From NCBI GenBank assembly GCA_036399695.1, contig DASWMP010000095.1, forward strand, positions 1 through 24,828: DNA of 24,828 bases. The letters run 5' to 3'. A model generated the notes under the pieces. That model was not told the DNA's origin. It searched no databases and saw nothing but the letters and a program-made list of their open reading frames with translations. This DNA comes from DASVEE01 sp036399695. Lineage in GTDB: Bacteria > Acidobacteriota > Thermoanaerobaculia > Gp7-AA8. A program made the position numbers and the translations under genes. Of the stretch, positions 6,935-15,190 are shown piece after piece; the stretch's first letter is position 1; every line of letters begins with the position of its first letter.

Positions 6935-9676
6935 CTACTCGTCGAACAGACCGCGTCGCAGCAGCGGCTGGCCCGCGAGGGCGGTGCGGAAGCCGTAGAT
7001 CGCCAGGGCCAGCAGGAGCAGGACCTGGAGGATGAACGACGTCGCGTACCAGGAGGTGAGCTCGGTGGTGACGGGGTAGAAGGTCCAGAGGTGGATGAAG
7101 AAAAACATCGAGATGAAGGGCAGGACGCCGCCGCGCGTCAGGACGAGGATCAGCAGCGTCGGCGGGAGGAGGCCGAGGAGGTACGCGAGGGGCGAGGTGC
7201 CGCTGTTGATGTTGGCCACAATGTAAAAGATGGCCCAGCTCACCACGATCGCCACCTTGTTCCGGCGCGTGATCATGGCGAAGAACAGGAGCACCGCCAC
7301 CCCGATGAACGCGAAGACCACCGATGCCGAGGTCTGGTTCATCAGGAGCGGGACGAAGCCGCGCCAGCCGAGCAGACCGAACTCATAGAGGAGAGGCGAA
7401 TTGATGGCCGGCATCGGGGGCGCACCGCCGAACAGTGGCGGGAGGAGCGTCCCGAGGTAGTTCGACAGAATGAAGGCGATGCCGGATGCTCCGCCGATGA
7501 GGACGTCGCGGCCGACGAGCGGGTCGCGCAGATCGCCGGCGAGCAGACGGCTCCAGGAGATGATCCAGTGCGGCCAGCGGCGGCGGACGAACGGCTCGAG
7601 CGCCAGGTGCAGCAGGCCGGTAAGGCAGCTCCAGTAGAGCGCCGACTGCAGCGCGAAAACGAAGCTGCTGACGACTTCCGCCGCCGTGGGCGTGTGATGG
7701 GCGAAGAAGATCCAGTGGATGATCCGCAGCGTGAAGGCGAAAAGCGCGAGGCGGAACGCGCCGCGCCGGTCGCCGCGGCCGAGACGGACATTCTTCCACG
7801 CCAGCAGCGCCGCCAGCGCGAGAGCCCCGAAGTAGATGGTGAGCAGGATGATCGGGAACGCACGCCCGAAAGCTACGACCGATGGCTCCCGCCAGGGCGC
7901 GCGCCAGGGGCCGACCAGGTCGAAGTAGGTCGGCTTCCCGTTGTACGAGGCGGCCTCGATGCGCAGGGGCAGGTCCGGACGTTCGGGCCAGACGCCGGTC
8001 CACGCCATGCGGCTGTCGCTGTGCTGTGGAGGCGTCCAGCGGGAGACGCCCGGACGGAACGCCGCGGGATCGAGACCGGCCGCGGCGAAGAACGGTTTCC
8101 AGTCGGCCGCCGCCTTGGTGCCCGGGGAGTCGACCTGCGGCGGCACGGCCTCGAACTGCAACAGTCGTCCGGCCGGATCGAGATAGACCTGCACCATGCC
8201 CGCCGTCGTATTCGGCGGATCGGCCGACGTCACGGCCGAGGGCTCGAGCGATAGGAGAAACGTGGGGCTTTCGCGGTACCAGAAGACGATCGGCGCCGGC
8301 TGGCCATTCCGCAGCCGCTGCCAGCGGTCCGGCCGGCGGTCACGGGTCCACAGATATTCGACCACCTCGCCATCGACACCAAAGCCATGGATGGAATCAA
8401 CCGGCGGCGCGGTGTAGCCAGCAGCGCGAGCGATGCTCACCGCCCGCTCGGTCAGCAGCTCCGGCGAACGGGGCAACGAAACCTGCCGGTGCAACATCAC
8501 CCGACCGGAAAGCATCGCGATGACCGCGATGCCGGCGACGATCCAGAGCAGCAGCAGTCCGGCGACGGCCGGCCGGAGCTGCCCGTCGGCCTGCGCCGCG
8601 GCGACCATCTGCGGCGACGGCGTCTCGCCTGCCGCCAACGCCGCGGCCAGCGGATCGCCGCCCGGCAGCGCGGCCGCGACCTGCAGCGCCGACGCGGGAC
8701 GGCGCGCCGGGTCCGGCTCCAGGCAGCGGGCGATGACGCGGGCGACGAGCGGATCGAGCTCCGGGATGGTGGCCGAGGCCGTGGCCGACGGACGCTTCCC
8801 GGTGAAGCATTCGTGCAGCACGATGCCGAGCGCGTAGAGGTCACTGCGCGTCGTGAGGTCGCCGCCGGTCTGCTGTTCGGGCGACATGTACGCGGGCGTT
8901 CCGATCATCGCCTCATGGCCGCTCACCCCTTCGGAGAGCGCCACGATCCCGAAGTCGGTGATGCGCACGTTCCCGTGCTCGTCGATCATGATGTTGGCCG
9001 GTTTGAGGTCGCGATGCAGCACGCCGGCGTCGTGGATCGCGGCCAGGCCGGCGCAGAGCTGCCGCGCCGTCTCCAGCGCCTTGTCGGCCGGCAGCCGCCC
9101 GATGCGCTTGAGCAGCGACGCCAGTTCCTCGCCGCGGATGTACTCCATCGACAGGAACTGCATCCCGGCGTGCTCGCCGATGTCGTAGACGCGGCAGACG
9201 TGACGATGGGAGATCTGGCGGGCAACGCTGACTTCACGATGAAAGCGCGCCAGCGCCGCGCCGTTCCGCGCCAGCGACTCGGAGAGGAACTTGAGCGCGA
9301 CGGGCTGGCTCAGGCGGAGGTCGTCGGCGCGGTAGACCTCCCCCATGCCGCCGCGGCCGAGGAGGCCGGCGATGCGATAGCGGCCGGCGATGAGATCGCC
9401 GGGCACGAAGCGGGCGTTGTCGATGGCGCCGGGCGTGGAGACGGGCGTCTCCAGGCGGAGCGTCTCGCCGGCGAGCAGCATGGTGGCGGCATCGAAGACC
9501 GGCGTCTCGAGGAAGTCAGCCGCGGCGTGCGACTGCTGCAGCAGGGTCTCCACCTCTTGACGCAGCTCCGGATCGCGGATGCAGGTCTCGTCGAGGAACC
9601 GCTGCCGCGCCTCACCTTCGAGGTCGAGCGCCGAGGCGAATATCTCGTCGATCTGCTGCCAGCGCTCGTTCTTAAT
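6935..9676 (-). CDS. Membrane Ser/Thr protein kinase with multi-helix C-terminus
   Basis: This is a Hanks-type kinase fused to a polytopic membrane domain. Counting from the in-frame GTG at 9553, the glycine loop GRGGMGEVY is at 66-74, the ATP lysine is K88, HRDLKPAN begins at H180, DFG is 200-202 and GTPAYMSPEQ follows. One hydrophobic segment lies near 325-350, then an extracytoplasmic-looking stretch, then about nine further hydrophobic helices to the C-terminus. The coding frame is open upstream of 9553 and encodes ERWQQIDEIF...LRQEVE, the conserved N-terminal segment of kinases paired with this sigma family. The only plausible start there is ATT at 9676-9674, preceded by AAGGAG with 6-nt spacing and overlapping the sigma factor's TAA. 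I therefore extend the gene to 9676 (913 residues); the fallback is GTG at 9553 (872 residues). It is convergent with the LysM gene. Confidence 0.9.
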   Translation of the reverse strand: MKNERWQQIDEIFASALDLEGEARQRFLDETCIRDPELRQEVETLLQQSHAAADFLETPVFDAATMLLAGETLRLETPVSTPGAIDNARFVPGDLIAGRYRIAGLLGRGGMGEVYRADDLRLSQPVALKFLSESLARNGAALARFHREVSVARQISHRHVCRVYDIGEHAGMQFLSMEYIRGEELASLLKRIGRLPADKALETARQLCAGLAAIHDAGVLHRDLKPANIMIDEHGNVRITDFGIVALSEGVSGHEAMIGTPAYMSPEQQTGGDLTTRSDLYALGIVLHECFTGKRPSATASATIPELDPLVARVIARCLEPDPARRPASALQVAAALPGGDPLAAALAAGETPSPQMVAAAQADGQLRPAVAGLLLLWIVAGIAVIAMLSGRVMLHRQVSLPRSPELLTERAVSIARAAGYTAPPVDSIHGFGVDGEVVEYLWTRDRRPDRWQRLRNGQPAPIVFWYRESPTFLLSLEPSAVTSADPPNTTAGMVQVYLDPAGRLLQFEAVPPQVDSPGTKAAADWKPFFAAAGLDPAAFRPGVSRWTPPQHSDSRMAWTGVWPERPDLPLRIEAASYNGKPTYFDLVGPWRAPWREPSVVAFGRAFPIILLTIYFGALALAALLAWKNVRLGRGDRRGAFRLALFAFTLRIIHWIFFAHHTPTAAEVVSSFVFALQSALYWSCLTGLLHLALEPFVRRRWPHWIISWSRLLAGDLRDPLVGRDVLIGGASGIAFILSNYLGTLLPPLFGGAPPMPAINSPLLYEFGLLGWRGFVPLLMNQTSASVVFAFIGVAVLLFFAMITRRNKVAIVVSWAIFYIVANINSGTSPLAYLLGLLPPTLLILVLTRGGVLPFISMFFFIHLWTFYPVTTELTSWYATSFILQVLLLLALAIYGFRTALAGQPLLRRGLFDE

Positions 9677-10250
9677 GACCGGCTCCTTCGACGAGCTGGC
9701 GGTGGAGCCAGGCCTTCGCGCGTGTCCATTCGCGGCGGACCGTCATGGGCGAGACCTTCAGCAGCCCGGCTGTCTCCTCGATGCCGAGGCCGGCGAAGTA
9801 GCGGAGCTCGACGATGCGGGCCTTGCGGGCGTCGAAGGCTTCGAGCGCCGTGAGCGCGTCGCCGAGCGCAATGAGGTCGACGCCCGTCTGCTGGATGAGC
9901 GTCGCGGCCTGGTCGAGCGGGACGTGGACGGCGCCGCCGCCACGCTTGTCCCGGGCGTGCGAACGGGCGTGGTCGATGAGCACGCGCCGCATGACGCGCG
10001 CGCAGACGGCGAAGAAATGCGCGCGGTCCTGCCAGGTCGCGGCGTCGCCTCCGGCAAGGCGGAGGAAGGCCTCGTTCACCAGCGCGGTCGGCTGCAGCGT
10101 ATGACCGGGGCGCTCGCGCTGCATCTGCCGCGATGCAATGCGACGCAGCTCCGCGAGGACGAGCGGCGCCAGGCGGTCGAGCGCGGCGCGATCACCTCCG
10201 GCCCAGTCCGCGAGCAGACGCGTGATCTCCGATTGCGCGGCAGCAGTCAT
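9672..10250 (-). CDS. ECF-family RNA polymerase sigma factor (acidobacterial kinase-linked type)
   Basis: This 192-residue sigma-70-like factor has only regions 2 and 4. The start reads EITRLLADWAGGDRAALDRLAPLV. Region 2 is followed by the stretch RVLIDHARSHARDKRGGG, characteristic of the group annotated as the acidobacterial sigma-70 family (TIGR02999-like). Region 4 has a helix-turn-helix (ELRYFAGLGIEETAGLLKVS, then TVRREWTRAKAWL). I chose the ATG at 10250 because it matches the family's N-terminus; an in-frame start 12 codons earlier adds an unconserved leader and would overlap the probable promoter. It is followed directly by the Ser/Thr kinase with overlapping stop and start, so the two are likely translated together. 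The kinase may control the sigma factor or report on the same stress, which is inference. Confidence 0.93.
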   Translation of the reverse strand: MTAAAQSEITRLLADWAGGDRAALDRLAPLVLAELRRIASRQMQRERPGHTLQPTALVNEAFLRLAGGDAATWQDRAHFFAVCARVMRRVLIDHARSHARDKRGGGAVHVPLDQAATLIQQTGVDLIALGDALTALEAFDARKARIVELRYFAGLGIEETAGLLKVSPMTVRREWTRAKAWLHRQLVEGAGH

Positions 10251-10265
10251 GAGGTGGATCGCAAG

Positions 10266-10274
10266 ATCGTAGCA
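10266..10274 (-). promoter_or_regulatory. Putative extended -10 promoter of sigma factor/kinase operon
   Basis: On the minus strand this reads TGCTACGAT, an extended -10 with hexamer TACGAT ending 15 nt before the ATG at 10250. The predicted leader would be only about 9 nt and has no Shine-Dalgarno sequence. The same TGCTA core precedes the MBL and HipA-like genes. Confidence 0.45.
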
Positions 10275-10328
10275 GGGCGTGAACACTTCCGTCGCGCTTT
10301 GTCGCTACAGGAGGTGAAGGAGAACCTC

Positions 10329-11009
10329 ATGAACGCAACGAATCGCCGCCGTACCCTCGCCGCCGTCTGCTGCTTCGGGCTCGCCACCTCATTTCTCTTG
10401 AACATTTTCTTCGGCCTGATGACGCGGCCGAGGCCCCTCTCCGCCGGCACCATCGCCGCCGTCGGATTCCTGGCGGTGCTCAACGTCGGCTTCATGATCG
10501 GGGCGGTCTGCGGAATCGTGCATCTGCTCAGGGAGAAGGCCGACCGGCTCGGACTGTCGGGCGCGGCACTGACGCTCCTCGGCTGGGTAGCCAGCGCACG
10601 GATCATGGTCCTGATCCAGCTTCAAAGTCTGCTGGGGAAGGGTGTTCCGGACGTCCCGGAGAACTCCATCGGAAAGATTCTGGAGAGCGCGCCAATGGTG
10701 TTCGTCAGCATCGTCCCGGTCGGCATCCTCTTTCCGCTGGGCCTCGTCATCCTCGGCCTCGGCATCTGGAAAGCCGGTCCGGCCGGCCGCTGGGCCGGTC
10801 TGCTCCTGGCGATGGGCGGGGTGCTCTTCCCGGCCGGCAGGGCCGTGGGCATCGCGCCTGCGATCTTTGCGGCCGACGTGGTTCTGGCCACGAGCTTTGC
10901 GCTGCTGGGCTGGCAGATGCTGAGGCGGTGGACAGCGTCGGGCGAGCCCTCCGCCAGTGTGCCGGCGGCGCCACCGTATGTGATGGCAGAGGGAGCGCCG
11001 CGCACCTGA
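10329..11009 (+). CDS. Six-helix integral membrane protein of unknown function
   Basis: I do not recognise this 226-residue protein. Hydrophobic segments at about residues 9-30, 41-66, 79-98, 121-147, 155-170 and 174-198 predict six membrane helices, with a short Pro/Ala-rich tail outside the membrane. It has an unusually strong ribosome-binding site for this window: AGGAGG plus a second GGAG just before the ATG, which decides this start over the long upstream open frame. It is transcribed away from the sigma factor across a 78-bp intergenic region, so a shared regulatory region is possible. The predicted protein has no catalytic motif I can name. Confidence 0.8.
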   Translation: MNATNRRRTLAAVCCFGLATSFLLNIFFGLMTRPRPLSAGTIAAVGFLAVLNVGFMIGAVCGIVHLLREKADRLGLSGAALTLLGWVASARIMVLIQLQSLLGKGVPDVPENSIGKILESAPMVFVSIVPVGILFPLGLVILGLGIWKAGPAGRWAGLLLAMGGVLFPAGRAVGIAPAIFAADVVLATSFALLGWQMLRRWTASGEPSASVPAAPPYVMAEGAPRT

Positions 11010-11043
11010 CGTCACCGTCCTGGCACAGGATGAAAGACAACCG

Positions 11044-11051
11044 GCTATGAT
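11044..11051 (+). promoter_or_regulatory. Putative -10 promoter and start choice of the hybrid histidine kinase
   Basis: GCTATGAT contains the hexamer TATGAT (11046-11051). It overlaps the first possible ATGs at 11047 and 11050, which therefore are probably not translated. Transcription would begin near 11058, leaving a short leader with AGAGGAAG 5 nt before the ATG at 11077. Confidence 0.45.
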
Positions 11052-11076
11052 GTTGCATGCGCCAGAGGAAGACGAC

Positions 11077-13086
11077 ATGAATAAATCATCTTCCGGTTCC
11101 CACGGCTCCGGCTCTCGCTCCGACGAGTTTGCTCTTCTAGTCGACGCCGTCACCGACTACGCCATCTTTCTCCTTGGACCTGACGGGACGATCCGTTCGT
11201 GGAACCGGGGAGCCCAACGCATCATGGGCTACGAAGAGGAGGAAGCCGTCGGCAGGCACTTCTCCCTCTTCTATGGGCCCGAGGACCTCGCGGCGAGAAA
11301 ACCGCAGCGGGAGCTCGACATTGCCACGGCAGAGGGGCGGGTGGAAGACGAAGGGTGGCGTCTCCGCAAAGACGGCGCGACCTTCTGGGCGAACACGATC
11401 ATCACGACGCTGCGCGGCGACGACGGGGCGATCCGCGGCTTCGCGAAAGTGACGCGCGACGTGAGCGCGCAGCGGCGCGCCGAAGAGCAGCTCCGGCAGA
11501 GCGCGGAGATTTTTCAGCTCCTCGTCTCCTCCGTGCGCGACTACGCGATCTTCATGCTGGACCCCAACGGCAACATCGCCACCTGGAACAACGGCGCGCA
11601 ACGCATCAAAGGCTACGAACCGCACGAGATCATCGGGCGCCACTTCTCCGCGTTCTACTCGGATGAAGACAACAACAACGGCAAACCGGCTCGCGAGCTG
11701 GAGATCGCCCGCGCGGAAGGGAGCGTCGAAGACGAAGGCTGGCGGCTCCGCAAGGACGGCACCCGCTTCTGGGCGAACGTCGTCATCACGGCCGTGTATG
11801 ACGAGCACCGCGAGCTGCGCGGCTTCGCGAAAGTGACGCGCGACATCACGGACCGGAAGCACGCGGAAGAGATGCAGCGCGCTCTGCTCGAACAGCGCGA
11901 AGCACGCCTGCAGGCCGAAGAGGAGCGCCGCCGCGCGGAGTCGTCGTACCGCGTGGCGCAGGAGGCGAACCGCGCCAAGGACGAGTTCCTGATGACGCTG
12001 TCTCACGAGCTGCGGACGCCGATGACGGCGATCCTCGGCTGGTCACGCCTCCTGCCGAGCATGTCCCCCGAAGACCCGCTCTTCGGCGAGGCCATCACGG
12101 CTATCGCCGGTGGCGCCCAGCTCCAGGCCCGCCTGATCGATGACATCCTCGACGTCTCCCGGATCGTCTCCGGCAAGCTGCGCCTCACGCCCGAGACGGT
12201 CGAGGTTACGCGCGTCGTCATGAACGCCGTCGACGCCGTCAGCCAGACCGCCGAAGCGAAGGAGATCACGATCACGACCTCCTTCGCCCCCGCGCTCGGG
12301 ATGATGGTCGCCGACCCGACGCGTATCCAGCAGATCATCTGGAACCTGCTGACGAACGCGCTGAAGTTCACGCCGCGTAAAGGGGAGGTGCAGGTCTCGG
12401 CCCGCCGGACCGCGTCGCACGTGCAGATCGCGGTCTGCGACAACGGTGAAGGAATCGACCCGCAATTCCTCCCGCACATCTTCGAGCCGTTCCGCCAGGC
12501 CGAATCGCCACAGACGCGCGTCCACGGCGGTCTCGGGCTCGGTCTCTCGATCGTCCGTTACATCGCCGAAGCGCATGGCGGCACCGTCACGGCCGAGAGC
12601 CAAGGGCGCGGCAAAGGGTCGAGCTTCACCGTCACGCTGCCGGTGCGCGCGATCACCGCCGACACGGCTCCGGTGCGCTCGAGTCAAAACATCGAGACGT
12701 TCCGCGGCCGCGACCGGCTGCGCGACGTCAGGATCATCGTCGTGGACGACGACACTGACTCGCGCAAGATGATCGCCGCGGTCCTCCGCGCCGCCGGTGC
12801 GAACGTGATCCCGCTCGACTCCGCCGCGGCCGCACTGGAGCTGGTCGAGCAGCAGCGCCCCGACCTCGTGCTCACCGACATCGCCATGCCGGAGATGGAC
12901 GGCTACGTGTTCGGGCGCACGCTTCGCGCGCGCCCGAACGGCCGGGAGTTGAAGATCGTGGCGCTCTCCGCGTTTCCGGCACGGTCGGAGGAGGGAAGCG
13001 ATTTCAACGCCTTCCTGTCGAAGCCGATCGATCCGTTCCACCTGGTCGACGAAATCGCCAAGGTCACGACAGCGGCGACGGCGTAA
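11077..13086 (+). CDS. Hybrid sensor histidine kinase, PAS-PAS-HisKA-HATPase-REC
   Basis: This 669-residue protein is a soluble hybrid sensor kinase without membrane helices. Two similar PAS/PAC modules lie at about residues 18-131 and 146-262; both contain DYAIF, VEDEGWRLRKDG and RGFAKVTRD, which indicates internal duplication. A short coiled coil leads to HisKA with the phospho-acceptor H310 in LSHELRTPM. The ATPase has the N box (NLLTNALKFTP), DNGEGI and GGLGLGLSIV. A receiver domain follows, with acidic residues D557 and D558 and phospho-acceptor D601 in LTDIAMPEMDG. PAS pairs like this sense internal redox, light or ligand cues; which one is not visible. No separate output regulator lies beside it, so it probably passes the phosphate to a regulator elsewhere or acts by its own receiver. 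Confidence 0.93.
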   Translation: MNKSSSGSHGSGSRSDEFALLVDAVTDYAIFLLGPDGTIRSWNRGAQRIMGYEEEEAVGRHFSLFYGPEDLAARKPQRELDIATAEGRVEDEGWRLRKDGATFWANTIITTLRGDDGAIRGFAKVTRDVSAQRRAEEQLRQSAEIFQLLVSSVRDYAIFMLDPNGNIATWNNGAQRIKGYEPHEIIGRHFSAFYSDEDNNNGKPARELEIARAEGSVEDEGWRLRKDGTRFWANVVITAVYDEHRELRGFAKVTRDITDRKHAEEMQRALLEQREARLQAEEERRRAESSYRVAQEANRAKDEFLMTLSHELRTPMTAILGWSRLLPSMSPEDPLFGEAITAIAGGAQLQARLIDDILDVSRIVSGKLRLTPETVEVTRVVMNAVDAVSQTAEAKEITITTSFAPALGMMVADPTRIQQIIWNLLTNALKFTPRKGEVQVSARRTASHVQIAVCDNGEGIDPQFLPHIFEPFRQAESPQTRVHGGLGLGLSIVRYIAEAHGGTVTAESQGRGKGSSFTVTLPVRAITADTAPVRSSQNIETFRGRDRLRDVRIIVVDDDTDSRKMIAAVLRAAGANVIPLDSAAAALELVEQQRPDLVLTDIAMPEMDGYVFGRTLRARPNGRELKIVALSAFPARSEEGSDFNAFLSKPIDPFHLVDEIAKVTTAATA

Positions 13087-13199
13087 ACGACTCGCGTCGC
13101 CGCTGTTGCCGGGCTGCAAACACCACCCGGTTTGGAATCTGCGTCACGTTGAGCCCGCGATCGCGGACGGCATCCTCCCCCCTGGGGATTCCGGCAACG

Positions 13200-15080
13200 A
13201 TGATCAAACAGAATCAACGCGACACACTGGCCACCTGTCTCACCCAGATTTTCGGACGCATCGACGACAGCTTCGTGGACGCCGCCCTCCCGCTGCTGCA
13301 ATGGACCGAGCTGTCCGGCGGGCAGACGCTGATGCAGGAAGGCGATCCGGGCGACGGCGTCTACTTCGTCATCAGCGGCCGCCTGCGCGCGTACACGACA
13401 GTCGAGGAGGAGCGGCGCACAATCGGTGAGATCGGCCGCGGCGAAACGGTCGGCGAGATGGGCGTGCTCACGGGCGAGCCGCGCACGGCAACGGTCATCG
13501 CGGTGCGCGATACGGTGCTGGCGCACGCGACCCGCGCGGCGTTCGACGAGCTGCTGCTCCGCCATCCGCAACTGCCGATTCACATGGCCCGCATCATCAT
13601 CGAGCGGCTGAAACGCTCGGCATCACGTCCGCCGGTGCGGAAGCCGGCCACGATCTGCCTGCTCGGCATCACGGACGAGGTGGAGCTCCGTTCGTTCGCC
13701 GAGGGAGTGAAGCGCGAGCTGGAACGGTGGGGACGCGCGACGCTGGAGACGCGGGAGCGTATCGACATCCGCTTCGGCCGCGGCGCAGCGGACAGCACCA
13801 CTCGAGGAGAGGCGGAGGTGCATCATCGCGTCAGCGCCTGGCTCGACGACACGGAGTTCCGCCACGATTTCGTTCTCCTGCTCGCGGACGGCGATACGGA
13901 GTGGACACGGCGCTGCCTCCGCCAGGCGGACGAAGTGCTGCTCGTGGCGAATGCCGACGCGCCGCCGGAGGTGCATCGGCTCGAGGCCCGCCTCTGCATG
14001 GGAGAGCAGGCCGTGACCCATGCACGGCAGACGCTGGTGCTGCTGCACGACGCGCAGCGCCGGCATCCGTCGGGGACGGGACGCTGGCTCGACCGGCGTC
14101 CGGTCGATGCGCATCTGCACATCCGCCCAGCACTCCGCCGCGACATGGCCCGCCTGGCGCGCATCGTCAGCGGCAACGCGGTGGGGCTCGTCCTCGCCGG
14201 TGGCGGCGCGCGCGGTTTCGCGCACCTCGGCGTCTACAAGGCGCTGGAGGAAGCGGGCATCGAGATCGACTTCATCGGCGGCACGAGCATGGGAGCGATC
14301 GTCGCGGCCTGCATCTCGCTCGACCAGCCGTCGCAGGATCTGATCGGGTTCGTGCGGAAGACGTTCGCGAAGAACCCGACGGGGGACGTGAACTTCCTGC
14401 CGATGCTGTCGCTGATCAAAGGTGCACGCATCAAGGCGGCCACCTCGCAGGCGGTGCTCGAGGCGACGGGCTCCGCGCAGGCGGACGTAGCCGACAGTTG
14501 GCGCACGCTGTACTGCGTGGCCTCGAACTATTCGAGCGCGCGCGAGATGGTCATCACGCGAGGCCGTCTGGACCGCGCCATCCGCGCCAGCCTCTCAATC
14601 CCGGTGGCCCTCCCGCCGGTGCTCTGGGAAGGCGAGCTGCTGATCGACGGCGCCGTCTTCAACAACTTCCCGACCGACATCATGGCCAAGCTGGGCGCCC
14701 GCCGCATCATCGGCATCGACCTGAGCCGCCACAACCCGCGCAAGTACGAGTTCGAGGAAATGCCGAGTACCTGGGAGCTCCTCATCGACCGCTTCCGCGG
14801 CCGCAAACATCGCCGCTACAAGCTCCCGACGCTCGGCGCGCTTCTGATGCGCACGACGATCCTGTACAGCGAGTCCCGCGGCGAGCAGGCGCGCGAGTCA
14901 GTAGACCTGTACTTCAACCCCGACTGCAGCCGCGTGGGCCTGCTCGACTGGAAGGGCTACGACAAGACCGTGGAGATCGGCTACCAGCACGCGAAGGAGA
15001 CGCTAGCCGCGATGGCTCTGCCGGAGCTGGCGCCGTACAGGAACGATGCTGTCGAGGAAGAGGAGGAGTTGTCGGCGTAG
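13200..15080 (+). CDS. cNMP-binding-domain patatin-like phospholipase (NTE/RssA-type)
   Basis: This 626-residue protein resembles neuropathy-target-esterase relatives. An N-terminal cyclic-nucleotide-binding fold spans about residues 20-140 (FVISGRLRAY, GETVGEMGVLTGEPRTATV). A middle region with a Rossmann-like look follows (HDFVLLLADGD). The patatin hydrolase domain starts near 328. The oxyanion loop is G334-G-G-A-R-G, the nucleophile is S363 in GTSMG, and the dyad aspartate is D483 in DGA. Both catalytic residues are therefore present. The expected reaction is release of fatty acids from (lyso)phospholipids at the inner membrane; dependence on a cyclic nucleotide is inference. I chose the ATG at 13200; a TTG 17 codons upstream is possible but less likely. 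It has no clear Shine-Dalgarno. The 9-nt repeat hairpin begins 8 nt after its stop. Confidence 0.92.
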   Translation: MIKQNQRDTLATCLTQIFGRIDDSFVDAALPLLQWTELSGGQTLMQEGDPGDGVYFVISGRLRAYTTVEEERRTIGEIGRGETVGEMGVLTGEPRTATVIAVRDTVLAHATRAAFDELLLRHPQLPIHMARIIIERLKRSASRPPVRKPATICLLGITDEVELRSFAEGVKRELERWGRATLETRERIDIRFGRGAADSTTRGEAEVHHRVSAWLDDTEFRHDFVLLLADGDTEWTRRCLRQADEVLLVANADAPPEVHRLEARLCMGEQAVTHARQTLVLLHDAQRRHPSGTGRWLDRRPVDAHLHIRPALRRDMARLARIVSGNAVGLVLAGGGARGFAHLGVYKALEEAGIEIDFIGGTSMGAIVAACISLDQPSQDLIGFVRKTFAKNPTGDVNFLPMLSLIKGARIKAATSQAVLEATGSAQADVADSWRTLYCVASNYSSAREMVITRGRLDRAIRASLSIPVALPPVLWEGELLIDGAVFNNFPTDIMAKLGARRIIGIDLSRHNPRKYEFEEMPSTWELLIDRFRGRKHRRYKLPTLGALLMRTTILYSESRGEQARESVDLYFNPDCSRVGLLDWKGYDKTVEIGYQHAKETLAAMALPELAPYRNDAVEEEEELSA

Positions 15081-15087
15081 CGGGCGG

Positions 15088-15190
15088 ATGGGACAAATGG
15101 GACCTATGGGACCGATGGGACTCATGAAAGACGACGGACGCGCCTTCGTCATTTGTCCCATAGGTCCCATCCGTCCTATAGGTCCTATCG
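15088..15190. repeat. Hairpin of iterated 9-nt units, copy 1
   Basis: The left half has four consecutive 9-nt units of the form ATGGGACnn from 15088 to 15123. The right half has inverted units (ATTTGTCCC, then ATAGGTCCC, ATCCGTCCT and ATAGGTCCT) from 15151 to 15186. The two halves can pair around a central segment containing ACGACGGACGCG. It fills the gap between two convergent genes, so it could act as a bidirectional terminator, and it supplies the stop codon of the RND permease (TAG, 15187-15185). Confidence 0.75.

Noticed and set aside
7091..8254. Plus-strand open frame opposite the kinase gene
   Set aside because: Highly charged Arg/Glu/Asp composition without motifs; it is the mirror of a real membrane-kinase coding sequence. 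The frame at 8387-9853 is the same case.
11047..11076. Earlier ATG start (11047) for the hybrid kinase
   Set aside because: It overlaps a good -10 hexamer and has no Shine-Dalgarno, while the ATG at 11077 has AGAGGAAG just upstream.
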